A DNA stretch of 64,000 nt from an uncultured Phaeodactylibacter sp. (lineage in GTDB: Bacteria > Bacteroidota > Bacteroidia > Chitinophagales > Saprospiraceae): positions 26,661-90,660 of the forward strand of contig CAJXNH010000014.1 of NCBI GenBank assembly GCA_913057245.1. The letters run 5' to 3'. The first letter of the stretch is position 1. Each line of letters starts with the position of its first letter. The position numbers and the translations under genes are program-made. Under the pieces are notes generated by a model. That model was not told where the DNA came from. It did not search any database and saw only the letters and a list, made by a program, of their open reading frames with translations. Of this stretch, positions 52,515-61,497 are shown piece by piece.

Positions 52515-53675
52515 TTACCTTTCAAAAGTCCCCTGCAACACCCCACCAAACACCGCCTCCGCCGCCTTCAACTGCCGCTCCGCCAACCGCCGCTGTGCCT
52601 CTATGTTCGCCACCATGGCCGCAAAACGGGTTTGGAGGGGGAGGGGCGGGAGTGGGATTTGGAGTTTTTTTAAAAAAGATGTGGGAATCCTTTTTTGTCC
52701 AGCACTTCCAGTCATTTGAGTAACTCCTTTCTGAAGAAATGACTCACTCATAAATACATACTTGATGAATTCCTTTGTGATTCTCTCTTGTGGGATAACT
52801 ACGTGAAATTCAGTAGATCCAAAACCGATCACTGTATCCAAGTCTGCAATTGCAACCTTCCCATTCTCAAAACATGGTGTTATTTTGGCAAGAATGACAC
52901 TTTGATTAGGAATAAACGTATAGCCTTTTGTTACTGCTGACAACGGTTTTTGCTCAACCTCTATTAGCTGTTTAGATATGTCTGATACATTTGCCATTCC
53001 AATAAAATCTACCTTAGAGGATGGCTCAATGTCATCGAGGTTTTTTCTAGGATTAATCGTAGCGACATCCTTTAACGCCACCACTTCCCACCCCCGCTCA
53101 TTCCGCACCGGGTCCCCAAACACCTCCAAAAACACCGAGCGCCCCAGCTCGGCATACGCGTCCACCAGCGCGCGGCTCTTTTGGCGCACCGCATCGGCCT
53201 TGTCCAGGCGGGCGGTCAGGCGGCGCTGCTCGGAGAGGGGCGGGAGGGGGATTTGGAGGGATTCGAATCTTTTTTTTGTGATATGTTTCATCGTAGCTCC
53301 ATGAACACTACGCTTCATTTCCTCCAGCTTATGTTCGATAAGGTATTTGAAGAAGGATTTATCAAATTCAGCTTTGTCAAATACTACTTTGAAAATATGT
53401 TGATTCAACCAGCCGTCTTGTTTTTCCCATTCAAAAACACCAAGTGTTGCAGACCAAGCTATGAGGATATCTCCTTTTTTTACTAGATATTTATCAGCGA
53501 TGGTGCCGCTGTAGTAGTTTGCTTTTTTGCTTGAGCCTGTCAGGTTTTGTATCCTAATAATTTCTTTTCCATCATTTTCCCAATCTGAGGGCTTAAAAGC
53601 GTAGCCGTTGATAAATGAAGCTGCATCTCCTAGTTTTATTTTTTCCCATTTCATATCGCTGTTGTTTTGGTCCAC
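52515..53675 (-). CDS. hsdS: Type I restriction-modification specificity subunit
   Basis: A 386-residue HsdS with two target-recognition domains. TRD1 starts at KWEKIKLGDAASFINGYAF and ends in the conserved helix SLQIPLPPLSEQRRLTARLDKADAVRQKSRAL. TRD2 starts at GWEVVALKDVATINPRKNL and ends KKLQIPLPPLPLQTRFAAMVANIEAQRRLAERQ. An alternative start is M8 at 53654. It lies 43 nt after hsdM on the same strand. Low-complexity repeats start directly after its stop codon, and a fragment of its 3' end recurs at 51116-51230. Confidence 0.93.
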   Translation of the reverse strand: MDQNNSDMKWEKIKLGDAASFINGYAFKPSDWENDGKEIIRIQNLTGSSKKANYYSGTIADKYLVKKGDILIAWSATLGVFEWEKQDGWLNQHIFKVVFDKAEFDKSFFKYLIEHKLEEMKRSVHGATMKHITKKRFESLQIPLPPLSEQRRLTARLDKADAVRQKSRALVDAYAELGRSVFLEVFGDPVRNERGWEVVALKDVATINPRKNLDDIEPSSKVDFIGMANVSDISKQLIEVEQKPLSAVTKGYTFIPNQSVILAKITPCFENGKVAIADLDTVIGFGSTEFHVVIPQERITKEFIKYVFMSESFLQKGVTQMTGSAGQKRIPTSFLKKLQIPLPPLPLQTRFAAMVANIEAQRRLAERQLKAAEAVFGGVLQGTFER

Positions 53676-53718
53676 AGATGTTCACGAATTTTTGGCACTA
53701 ATGGGCACAAATGCTGCC

Positions 53719-55308
53719 TCAGTCGAGCAGGTTTTCCAGTTCCTGCATCAGCTGTGCGCGCTCGGCCTCCAGTTGGCGGATGCGGGCCAGCAGTTCCTGC
53801 GGCGGGTCGTAGGCCACGGCTTCGTACTCGATCTCCTTGTAGCGGTTGATGCTGAGGTCGTAGGCGTTGTCGCGTATCTCCTGCACGGGCACGTAGAAGG
53901 ATTGGGCGGTGCGGGGGCGTTTGGCTTCGCCTTCGGGGGTGCGCCAGCGGTGGAGAATGTCGGGGATGTTGTTCTCTTCGTGCTTTTGCACCCGGTACTC
54001 GATCACCTGCCCGTGGGGGTCGGTGAGGGTGGAGAGGTGCTCGTCTTTGGCCAGCTTTTCGGGTTGTTCCGGCATGCGCCGGCCCAGTTCGCTGCGCTTG
54101 TCGTCCAGGCTGTAGCCATCGGCCTGCATATCGTAAAACCAGACCTGATCCGTACCCCCGGAGTTGGTCTTGGTGAACAGCAGTATGGCGGTGCTTACCC
54201 CGGCGTAGGGCTTGAATACCCCGGAGGGCATGCTCACCACGCCCTGCAGTTGGTGCTCCTCCACGATGGCTTCCCGTATGGCTTTGTGGGCGCGGCTCGA
54301 GCCGAAGAGCACCCCGTCGGGCACAATCACGGCGGCCCGCCCGCCCGGGCGCATCATCCGCAGCATCAGGGCCAGGAAGAGCAGCTCGGTCTTTTTGGTC
54401 TTGGCCACCTTGAGCAGGCTGGGCTCCACAAAGTCGTAGTCGAGACTGCCCTTGAAGGGCGGATTGGCGAGCATCAGGCTGTAGCGGTCGGTAATGCCGG
54501 CGTTTTCCTCGCTCAGGGCGTCCACGTGCAGCAGATTGGGTCGCTCAATGCCGTGCAGCATCAGGTTCATCGCGCCTATGCGCATCATGCTGCTGTCGAA
54601 TTCCAGCCCGTTGAACATCGCGCTGTTGTAGTGGGCGCGGAATTCCTTTTTGTAGAATGCATCCCGGTGCTCCCGCCTCAGGTACTCATCGGCAGCCACG
54701 AGGAAGCCGCAGGTGCCGGCCGAGGGGTCGCAGATGGTATCAGTAGGCGTGGGCAGGGTCATGTCCACCATCAGCTGTATGATGTGGCGGGGCGTGCGGA
54801 ACTGCCCGTTTTGCCCGGCCGAGGCGATCTTGGACAGCAGGTACTCGTACAGGTCGCCCTTGGTGTCGCGGTCGTCCATATCGAGCTTATCGATGAGCTG
54901 CACCGCCCGGTCGAGCAGGCGGGGCGTGGAGATCATAAACGTCGCCCCCTTCATGTGGTTGGCGAAAGCTGTATCCTCCGGGGCCAGCTGCTTCATATAG
55001 TCGAAGACATTGGTCTGCTCCCCATTGAGGGTGATGCCGCGGGTGAAGCGGTCGATCATCGCCTCCGGGTCCAGGTTTTTGAAGCTGCTCCAGCGCAGGG
55101 GCGTGGCGGCTTCCGGAAAGATGGGGTCGGTGATCGGCATATCGAGTTCGCTCGCCTGTTTTTCCTTGAGCAGCTGCTGTTGGTCGAGCCGCCGCAGGAA
55201 GAGCAGGTAGGTGATCTGCTCGATGACGGTGAGCGGGTTGGTGATGCCTCCGGTCCAGAAGGTTTCCCAGAGTTTGTCGACTTCGTTGCGGAGTTGTCCG
55301 GTGAGCAT
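53719..55308 (-). CDS. hsdM: Type I restriction-modification methyltransferase subunit
   Basis: A 529-residue N6-adenine methyltransferase. The N-terminal helical domain (KLWETFWTGGITNPLTVIEQITYLLFLRRLD) is followed by the catalytic domain with SAM motif DPSAGTCGF (residues 194-202) and motif IV NPPF (282-285). The C-terminus is a coiled coil (ARIRQLEAERAQLMQELENLL) for HsdS contact. First gene of the island in the direction of transcription. It methylates the site chosen by HsdS and forms the complex with HsdR. Confidence 0.95.
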   Translation of the reverse strand: MLTGQLRNEVDKLWETFWTGGITNPLTVIEQITYLLFLRRLDQQQLLKEKQASELDMPITDPIFPEAATPLRWSSFKNLDPEAMIDRFTRGITLNGEQTNVFDYMKQLAPEDTAFANHMKGATFMISTPRLLDRAVQLIDKLDMDDRDTKGDLYEYLLSKIASAGQNGQFRTPRHIIQLMVDMTLPTPTDTICDPSAGTCGFLVAADEYLRREHRDAFYKKEFRAHYNSAMFNGLEFDSSMMRIGAMNLMLHGIERPNLLHVDALSEENAGITDRYSLMLANPPFKGSLDYDFVEPSLLKVAKTKKTELLFLALMLRMMRPGGRAAVIVPDGVLFGSSRAHKAIREAIVEEHQLQGVVSMPSGVFKPYAGVSTAILLFTKTNSGGTDQVWFYDMQADGYSLDDKRSELGRRMPEQPEKLAKDEHLSTLTDPHGQVIEYRVQKHEENNIPDILHRWRTPEGEAKRPRTAQSFYVPVQEIRDNAYDLSINRYKEIEYEAVAYDPPQELLARIRQLEAERAQLMQELENLLD

Positions 55309-55361
55309 GCGCGGTGTTTTGGTTCGGGTGGGAAGATAGGGAATTTTGGGAAATGGGAGGA

Positions 55362-55507
55362 GGTTGAGGTTGAGGATGAGGATGAGGTTCAGGCTGAGGT
55401 TCAGACTAAGGTTGAGGTTAAGGTTCAGGGCGGGGGCACCCGTGCGGCGACAGCTTGCTGTCGCGCCCTGCGGAGGAACTCCGGCTGTCTCAACCTCATC
55501 CTCAACC
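55362..55507. repeat. Hexamer array and inverted hexamers around a perfect hairpin
   Basis: Eleven GGTTGA-like hexamers run from 55362 to 55427 (GGTTGA, GGATGA, GGTTCA variants). Three inverted units (TCAACC TCATCC TCAACC) follow at about 55490-55507. Between them GCGACAGC-TT-GCTGTCGC (55447-55464) forms a perfect 8-bp stem. No gene in 55309-55556. Confidence 0.65.
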
Positions 55508-55556
55508 TGGGGCTTGACCCAGCCCCGCTCTCAGCCTCAATCTTGCCAGGCCCTGG

Positions 55557-55934
55557 TCACAGCACATAACTCGCCAGCATCTGCTGCACTTGATAGATAT
55601 TGACCGACTTATTGAACTGCTTGCTCACGGCAGGCTCGGTGGCGCTGGAAATCCAGATTTTCAGCTCGGCATCGAGATCGAAAGTACCGGCTGATTCGAT
55701 ACTGAAACGGGAAATGCTTTTGTAGGGGAGAGAAAGGTATTCCACTTTTCGGCCTGTAATGCCCTGTACATCCACGAGGATGAGGCGTTTATTGGTGAAA
55801 ATGAAGACATCGCGCAGGAGCTGAAACCCGATGTCAAAGTTTTCCCCTTCAATGAGGAGGTCGCCGTATTTGGTTTCGAGGTCTTCCGGTTTGGCGGTGC
55901 CGGCATTGCCTAATAACTTGTTGAGGAGTCCCAT
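55557..55934 (-). CDS. Bacterial PH-domain protein
   Basis: A 125-residue protein. The sequence YGDLLIEGENFDIGFQLLRDVFIFTNKRLILVDVQGITGRKVEYLSLPYKSISRFSIESAGTFDLDAELKIWIS is the bacterial pleckstrin-homology (PF08000-type) pattern, with the FTNKRLI strand and the SIPY-like KSISRFSIE turn. Such proteins are small cytoplasmic ring-forming domains without known ligand in most cases. It stands alone with no clear operon partner. Confidence 0.82.
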   Translation of the reverse strand: MGLLNKLLGNAGTAKPEDLETKYGDLLIEGENFDIGFQLLRDVFIFTNKRLILVDVQGITGRKVEYLSLPYKSISRFSIESAGTFDLDAELKIWISSATEPAVSKQFNKSVNIYQVQQMLASYVL

Positions 55935-56052
55935 AGAGTAGAGATTTTGGTTTGGCGCCTGAATGGCACTACTAAATTAAACATAAAGTAGCTGCCAGCC
56001 AACCGCCGGCAGCCGTAGAAAATTGCGTGTTACATACGCAAAAGTTAGATGT

Positions 56053-56724
56053 CTAGGGGTTTGCAGTATCCGTAAACGCTACACCAGCGATTGCACGAAT
56101 CAGCGCATCCGCCACCTTCTCCGCCTGCTGCTGATGGTTTTCTGCGATATAGGTATAATCTCCGGAAACCGCTTTGGCAGTTGCGCTGCCCTCCCAGGCT
56201 ACATCACCATCTGACTGCCATATTTTGGCGAAAGCCGATACCGCCTGGGTCTCAGTGGAAGAGATACCACCGGTTAGGTAATTGTAGCCAACATCCCGGC
56301 TTTGTTCGGGTTGCCCCAGGCGTACGTAAAGCAGGTATTCCACCTGTAGTGTTTCAGTTAGCTTACGGGTGATTGACTGATCCAGAATAGCTGTTTCGTT
56401 GTAGGTCTTAATCAGTTGCTGATAATCCTGAACCATTTCCGCTTGGTTGAGGAGCAGCATGGTCGAGTCCCATGGGATTACATTTTTAAATATACCGGTG
56501 GCGGTTTGGTTGAGCTTGTCGCCAAAAGGACGGCGGTATCCTTCCAGATCGGCTCCTGCAGTAACCGGTAGGATAGCAAAACCCGCCTGATCCATTCTTC
56601 GGGGGCTGAAGGTGTCATTTTGATAAGTAGATCCGGCAGATACTGTAGAGCTTACGGCACAGCTTTGAAGTAAGGATAAACCAGCCATCAAGCTAAGGAC
56701 CATAATTAAATTAACTTTTTTCAT
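56053..56724 (-). CDS. Putative lipoprotein of unknown function
   Basis: From ATG 56724 (MKKVNLIMVLSLMAGLSLLQSC) the protein has 223 residues with a clear lipobox (LLQSC). The mature protein has alpha/beta character with AGFAILPVTAGADLEGYRRPFGDKLNQTA and TETLQVEYLLYVRLGQPEQSRD, then AKIWQSDGDVAWEGSATAKAVS, resembling Bacteroidota lipoproteins that assemble at the envelope (CsgG/LptE-like topology is possible, but not proved). The start at 56745 is less likely. Function unknown. Confidence 0.65.
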   Translation of the reverse strand: MKKVNLIMVLSLMAGLSLLQSCAVSSTVSAGSTYQNDTFSPRRMDQAGFAILPVTAGADLEGYRRPFGDKLNQTATGIFKNVIPWDSTMLLLNQAEMVQDYQQLIKTYNETAILDQSITRKLTETLQVEYLLYVRLGQPEQSRDVGYNYLTGGISSTETQAVSAFAKIWQSDGDVAWEGSATAKAVSGDYTYIAENHQQQAEKVADALIRAIAGVAFTDTANP

Positions 56725-57026
56725 TGGAGCTATGTATTTTTCCACAAACCTACCCCGGCCCTGCGTACTCTAGCTACGCAGGCTACCCCGGTCTGCGAAA
56801 AAAATGTTAGTATTGGCTAAAGAAAAGGGATTCCCGTTTAGCGCAAAACCCTGAGCTGCGTGCCTTTGGGTACGCCATATCGGTAAAAAGGGAGCTTTGG
56901 AAAGTCCGTGCCGTAGGTACGGAACGTGTTTTCGAAAAGAAGGCTATTTCCAAAAGAGATAATCAAGGATACCGAGAATGCGCTACGTTTGTCCTAAACG
57001 GAGAATCCTGCTCAAACGACACCAAT

Positions 57027-58079
57027 ATGGCAACCAATCGGCACGCAATGATCCGCTACCGGACAATCGACCGGTGCCTGAGCCGCCGCAATAAGCGCTA
57101 CTGGACCTGGCAAGAGCTGGCACAAGCCTGCGGGGAGGAACTGCGGGAGTACGAAGGCGAAGACCGCGCCGCTCCATCGAGAGATACCATCAAAAAGGAT
57201 ATTCGAAATATGCGGAGTGGTATACTCGGATACCGGGCCCCCATCCAATGGGACCCGAGGGAGGCAGGCTATGCGTATAGCGACCCGGGTTTTTCCATCA
57301 CTCAAATGCCACTGGGCACGGCAGACGTGGAAGCACTGCGGGAGGCTATGAGTTTGCTGCGGCAGTTCCGTGGCTTCCCACAGGTGCAGGGCGTGGAGCA
57401 GGTGGTTGCCAAAGTCTCGGAGGCCCTGCGGGTCCGGCCGGCCTCGGAGCGCACCGTGCTGCAGTTGGAGGACAATATGGTGGGGCTTGGACTGGAATGG
57501 CTTGATCTGCTGTACCGCGCCTGCCGCGATCAGCGTTGCCTTTTGCTCGACTATCACCCGTTTAAGGTGCCGGAAGGGTATACATTTCGCCGCATCGTCA
57601 GCCCACACCTGGTCAAGGAGTATAACAACCGCTGGTTTTTGTTTGCCCACGACCATGAGGCGCACTGCATCCGGACCTATGCCTTTGACCGTATCCGGCA
57701 GGCAGAGGTTTACCTGCTCGCTGATTTTATCGAAAATCCGGGTTTTCAGCCACAGCAATTCTTCGAGGCGGTCATTGGAGTGTCCGTTCCTACCGGTCGG
57801 CAACCGGAGCCGGTACTGCTCAAGGCGACTCCGGAGCGGGCTCGTTACATTGAGACCAAGCCGCTTCACCCGTCACAGCGCGTGCATGAACGGGCTGCTG
57901 ATGGAAGCGTGGTCTTTGCTTACTACCTCGTGCATAATGTAGAGCTGGAAAATCAGCTCCTGTCCTTTGGGGAAACGGTGGAGGTGCTTTCCCCACTGTC
58001 CCTGCGTAAGGCGATTACCCTTAGGGCACAGGCACTCTGCCGCCTTTATGCTGCAATTTGGGCAGACAAAACAAAATAA
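57027..58079 (+). CDS. WYL-domain HTH transcriptional regulator
   Basis: A 350-residue regulator. The N-terminal winged HTH is of DeoR-like type (RYRTIDRCLSRRNKRYWTWQELAQACGEELREYEGEDRAAPSRDTIKKDIRNMRSGI). The middle part contains a WYL-like domain (RCLLLDYHPFKVPEGYTFRRIVSPHLVKEYNNRWFLFAHDH, with the canonical W-Y-L positions altered), followed by a C-terminal WCX-like region. WYL proteins often sense nucleic acids or nucleotides and regulate defence or DNA-damage genes. The gene lies 185 nt before a large membrane protein gene in the same direction and about 1.7 kb from the restriction island. Confidence 0.85.
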   Translation: MATNRHAMIRYRTIDRCLSRRNKRYWTWQELAQACGEELREYEGEDRAAPSRDTIKKDIRNMRSGILGYRAPIQWDPREAGYAYSDPGFSITQMPLGTADVEALREAMSLLRQFRGFPQVQGVEQVVAKVSEALRVRPASERTVLQLEDNMVGLGLEWLDLLYRACRDQRCLLLDYHPFKVPEGYTFRRIVSPHLVKEYNNRWFLFAHDHEAHCIRTYAFDRIRQAEVYLLADFIENPGFQPQQFFEAVIGVSVPTGRQPEPVLLKATPERARYIETKPLHPSQRVHERAADGSVVFAYYLVHNVELENQLLSFGETVEVLSPLSLRKAITLRAQALCRLYAAIWADKTK

Positions 58080-58264
58080 TGAAACAAAAAAGATAAAATT
58101 CCGTATTAACTTAGCGTTACAGGTTTGCGAAGCACTACAATGGGGTTTGTGGCTTATCTGCCTTTTCCTTTTACCTTGAGCGCTGCTATTGAATTAGCAT
58201 CCATCCCGCTGGTTTCAAAAGCGCAGTTGGGACTGATACGAAATTTCCATAAAGTTAGACATTT

Positions 58265-60511
58265 ATGCACATCCAAATCGCCAAATCAGGAGGAGCTGGT
58301 ATTCGTTATTTCGATAACCATACAGTTCTGGAAATTCCACTTGAGATTTCCACGCTCAGAGAGGATCCTTCCTATTATCTGAAGCGGATGGTGATCCATT
58401 TCGGTAAGAAAGCGGAGTCAGTCGATATCCCCGCTCAGCTAATGGATGAAGACCGCTCGAGTAGCGGTACGGGACAAGTACTGGATCCGGGCATTCGGCG
58501 TACGTATCGCCTGCAGTGCGATCTTCCCCTTCAATATGCAGATCATGTGGGGATTCGGGCACTCAAGTCATTTTCCTTTGTAATCAAACCTGAAGAGGGC
58601 CAGGATTTAGAATATGCCTTTAGTTATCAATTTCCTGCCATTGATTACCTGGGTAAGGCTCATAATGGGCAGCGAAAATTACGGTTTAAGAAACAAACCC
58701 TGAAAAAGACAGAGTCCAATGGGTGGGCGATTGGTTTCATATCAGCTATCGCAGTGATGACCTTGATGGGGCGGCACTGGCTCAATGCTTCACAGGGTAT
58801 GGATGGGAGTGGAGCCTTTTTTTCCTGGATGCAATATGCTGCAGAAGGCATAGTGGCAGCGGGTATGGGGTTTTTAGGCGTAAGCCTGGCGAAGGTCTGG
58901 AAGTTAGCTTCTTTGTCCAACTGGTTTAATACCAAGGATATATGGTTTGCCCCTACCCTGTATATTGCCCCCAAGACCTGGCATTTTATCCGAAATGGAA
59001 AGGTCGCAGCAGGGGCTATGACACTGTGTGGTCTGGTCATGGCAGGCGTATATCAGTATTATCCCGTCACTTTGGAGTTGCCCAAATCTTTACAGCAAGA
59101 AGAGATTGGGGTGACTTTGATACATAACGATGGTAGGCAATGGGAAGCCACAGACCGCTCAAAGTGCTTCTTCCGGGACCTACCTGATTACGCTCTGGGA
59201 GACACCAACGGCAAAGGACAGTATGTACCGGTCAGGAGATTTGTTCTGGGCAGCAAAGGTCCCATGAGTGAAAATAATGTTTCCGGTACGGGCTTTTCCG
59301 AACTCACCCGGCAGCTCAATGGATTGCTGAGTAATAATGTAGGCTATGCCATGTATGATTACCATTCGATTGAGAAGACGAAGCAACGAATTGACGGCAG
59401 TGATGACTTAAAGCAGCTGTTGCCCAAACTAATTTGGAAAAGGGGGAAATTGATAGAAGACCCTAATAGCATCAACCTGATGCATATCTGCGATACCCCA
59501 AAGCAGAGTCTGGTTCAGCTTTATAAAGAACAAATCTGGACGGAGACCATGGACTCCTGGAAGGCTATTTTAGAAGGTAAGCCTGGTGCAGGCCGCTGTG
59601 GTTTGGATCAGGAAATAGATGCTGTCAACCAGTTCCTTCGATCAGCATTAGAGGAGCCTGCTTTGTTTAATGAGGGGGATACGACCATGGTAAATCGGGC
59701 AGCCGCCCTCTACGATGACTTTTTTAGGAGTGATAAGCTTGACTTAGAGAGCGAAGCCCGCAATGCAGGGCCGGAAAGCAGAAAGCGCTATTACCAGCTG
59801 GAGATCAGAAACTACCTTTTCATGGCGTCTGTTGTGAATAAGAAGGGAAAGACCGACCTCGTGAGGTCTGCCTTATTCTCAGACGTAACAGAAGAAGATT
59901 TCCCGGAACTGGTTTTTGGTGCTATGGTTGAGGTTTACAAAGAAGGGCTCAATTACAAATATCTTGATGAACTGTTAGAATTATACGCTTATTGTCTTAA
60001 GAAAGAGCTGTTAACTACTGATGCCCGTAAGGAAGGGCTTCGGAGGTTGGGGGCGCTTAACTATTATGATTACCATGAAGTAAGGTCGAAGAGATCCCGT
60101 GATATTTTCTATGAAGTATTGAAAGCAATCAGAAACGATAAGATCTTTCAGAGTTATATCGGCACCCCCGAAAGAGATTTTCTCTTAGGAATATTGGAAG
60201 CATCCCTGAAAGAGGGTGCGAATAGCATGGACAGGTTTTGCGCAGCCGTGCGTTTTATCGCAGACAGGAGCGAGAAAAACGGAAGGGTTAATGAGCCTTC
60301 CTTTAATTTTAATGAAGGGGCGAGAGCCGCATTTACAAGGGTTCTCCATGCGCACCAGCTTCCATATGAGCAATTTAGTTGCATTGGTGGTACTATTGAG
60401 GACCCGGTTTCATTTGGTCCCAGAGTGGGGGAATACGAAAAATCGCACATAGATACTCTACCGAAAGAAACCAGTCAGCAGGTGCATTCTTACACTGAAC
60501 ACGATCAGTAA
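58265..60511 (+). CDS. Large three-helix membrane protein of unknown family
   Basis: A 748-residue protein that I do not recognise. Residues 1-145 look like a beta-rich soluble domain (HTVLEIPLEISTL; SFSFVIKPEEGQDLEYAFSYQF). Three hydrophobic helices follow at about 153-170, 191-213 and 247-265. Residues 270-748 are soluble: a beta-rich part (EEIGVTLIHNDGRQWEATDRSKCFFRDLP), then helical segments (KGKTDLVRSALFSDVTEEDFPEL; DRFCAAVRFIADRSEKNG). No signal peptide, nuclease, protease or ATPase motif was seen. Codon composition is more AT-rich than in most neighbours. It follows the WYL regulator, so regulation by it is possible. Confidence 0.8.
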   Translation: MHIQIAKSGGAGIRYFDNHTVLEIPLEISTLREDPSYYLKRMVIHFGKKAESVDIPAQLMDEDRSSSGTGQVLDPGIRRTYRLQCDLPLQYADHVGIRALKSFSFVIKPEEGQDLEYAFSYQFPAIDYLGKAHNGQRKLRFKKQTLKKTESNGWAIGFISAIAVMTLMGRHWLNASQGMDGSGAFFSWMQYAAEGIVAAGMGFLGVSLAKVWKLASLSNWFNTKDIWFAPTLYIAPKTWHFIRNGKVAAGAMTLCGLVMAGVYQYYPVTLELPKSLQQEEIGVTLIHNDGRQWEATDRSKCFFRDLPDYALGDTNGKGQYVPVRRFVLGSKGPMSENNVSGTGFSELTRQLNGLLSNNVGYAMYDYHSIEKTKQRIDGSDDLKQLLPKLIWKRGKLIEDPNSINLMHICDTPKQSLVQLYKEQIWTETMDSWKAILEGKPGAGRCGLDQEIDAVNQFLRSALEEPALFNEGDTTMVNRAAALYDDFFRSDKLDLESEARNAGPESRKRYYQLEIRNYLFMASVVNKKGKTDLVRSALFSDVTEEDFPELVFGAMVEVYKEGLNYKYLDELLELYAYCLKKELLTTDARKEGLRRLGALNYYDYHEVRSKRSRDIFYEVLKAIRNDKIFQSYIGTPERDFLLGILEASLKEGANSMDRFCAAVRFIADRSEKNGRVNEPSFNFNEGARAAFTRVLHAHQLPYEQFSCIGGTIEDPVSFGPRVGEYEKSHIDTLPKETSQQVHSYTEHDQ

Positions 60512-60937
60512 CAGTACCTATGATTCTTAGAACTATTAATGCTCAGGAGGGGGCATTAACAAAGGAGAAAAAACCGGCGATCAGTGTTACCCGATACATG
60601 CAGCAAGGATTTGGCAGAGGAATTTAACTGAGTGCTGGGTAGAATCAGCTGTTCTGCGACTTTTGCAATATTGCTGAGTGAGAACAGCAGTCAGGTGTAA
60701 CATCTGATCGACCGGATTGACCAAACTAGGGCAAATAGGTGTAAATATACTCGGAACGGAGAGGTTTGGGCGTCCACCCGACGTACGAGTATGCCGGTAC
60801 GCACAGGTATGCCGACACGAAGTCATGTTTGGTCCCAAACTACTTCGTCGTCGGTATAGCTTAGCAGCGAAAAATGAATGGAAAACTGAAATCGCTTGAT
60901 AAACAAACGTTATTGAACTTATGGAAATGTAGTGCTT
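60512..60937. other. Intergenic region with no recognised gene
   Basis: About 426 nt between convergent genes. It holds short duplicated words (TTTGG, GTATGCCG, ACTTCGTCG), for example GTATGCCGGTACGCACAGGT next to ATGCCGAC, and no open frame that resembles a gene. Confidence 0.4.
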
Positions 60938-61348
60938 TTATATTTGGTTAGGGGGCAGCTTTAAATACAAAAACAGTGCCATTGCTGTAATGATAGTAGT
61001 TTTGATCAGGAAGTCAGCATCGAGCCATTTCGAAGAGGAAGATACCTCTGTTTCGGAGTCTTCCTCAGCAAAGGGACAACCAGCTACTCCGCGGCGCGAG
61101 CTATTGGTATAGAGCATTTTTTTATCAGCCACTTTTCTCTCCTGACCTGGCATGGGGATATCTGAGTTGCCCAACGGGACAAAAATGGAGTCTCCCGCAT
61201 ATTTGACGTAGGTGAACTGACTTTGGGAGATTGACCATTTGTTAGCAGAGGATTTTCCGATAAACCCAAATAGACAAAAAACCAGGGTTAGACCGCTGAT
61301 AAGGTAGACAGACAATTTAGAAGTAGATTTAAATCGCACTAATTTCAT
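60938..61348 (-). CDS. Small membrane protein of unknown function
   Basis: A 136-residue protein with two hydrophobic helices, at residues 12-31 (VYLISGLTLVFCLFGFIG) and about 113-130 (FLIKTTIITAMALFLYLKL). The part between is polar and acidic with one cysteine (GVAGCPFAEEDSETEVSSSS). No family recognised. It lies downstream of the 748-residue protein gene, in convergent orientation. Confidence 0.55.
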   Translation of the reverse strand: MKLVRFKSTSKLSVYLISGLTLVFCLFGFIGKSSANKWSISQSQFTYVKYAGDSIFVPLGNSDIPMPGQERKVADKKMLYTNSSRRGVAGCPFAEEDSETEVSSSSKWLDADFLIKTTIITAMALFLYLKLPPNQI

Positions 61349-61497
61349 TGTCTTTGAATTGTTAATTGGTTAGGAGTAGGAAGCTTTACATTTGATATGA
61401 CAAAAATAATAATCTTACCATGTTGGATTTGGAATTTGTGATCAACGCTGTCTTTGGAGTGACTAACAGGTGTTTTTTTGTGAGCACCTGGTTTTAA

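Noticed and set aside
53608..55569. A very long open frame opposite hsdM
   Set aside because: It is the antisense shadow of a GC-rich hsdM; its translation is low-complexity (His/Gln/Val/Gly rich) and hsdM has clear motifs.
56050..56063. TGTCTAGGGGTTTG as a third end of the 135-bp element
   Set aside because: It includes the natural stop codon of the lipoprotein gene and no matching left end or internal sequence is present.
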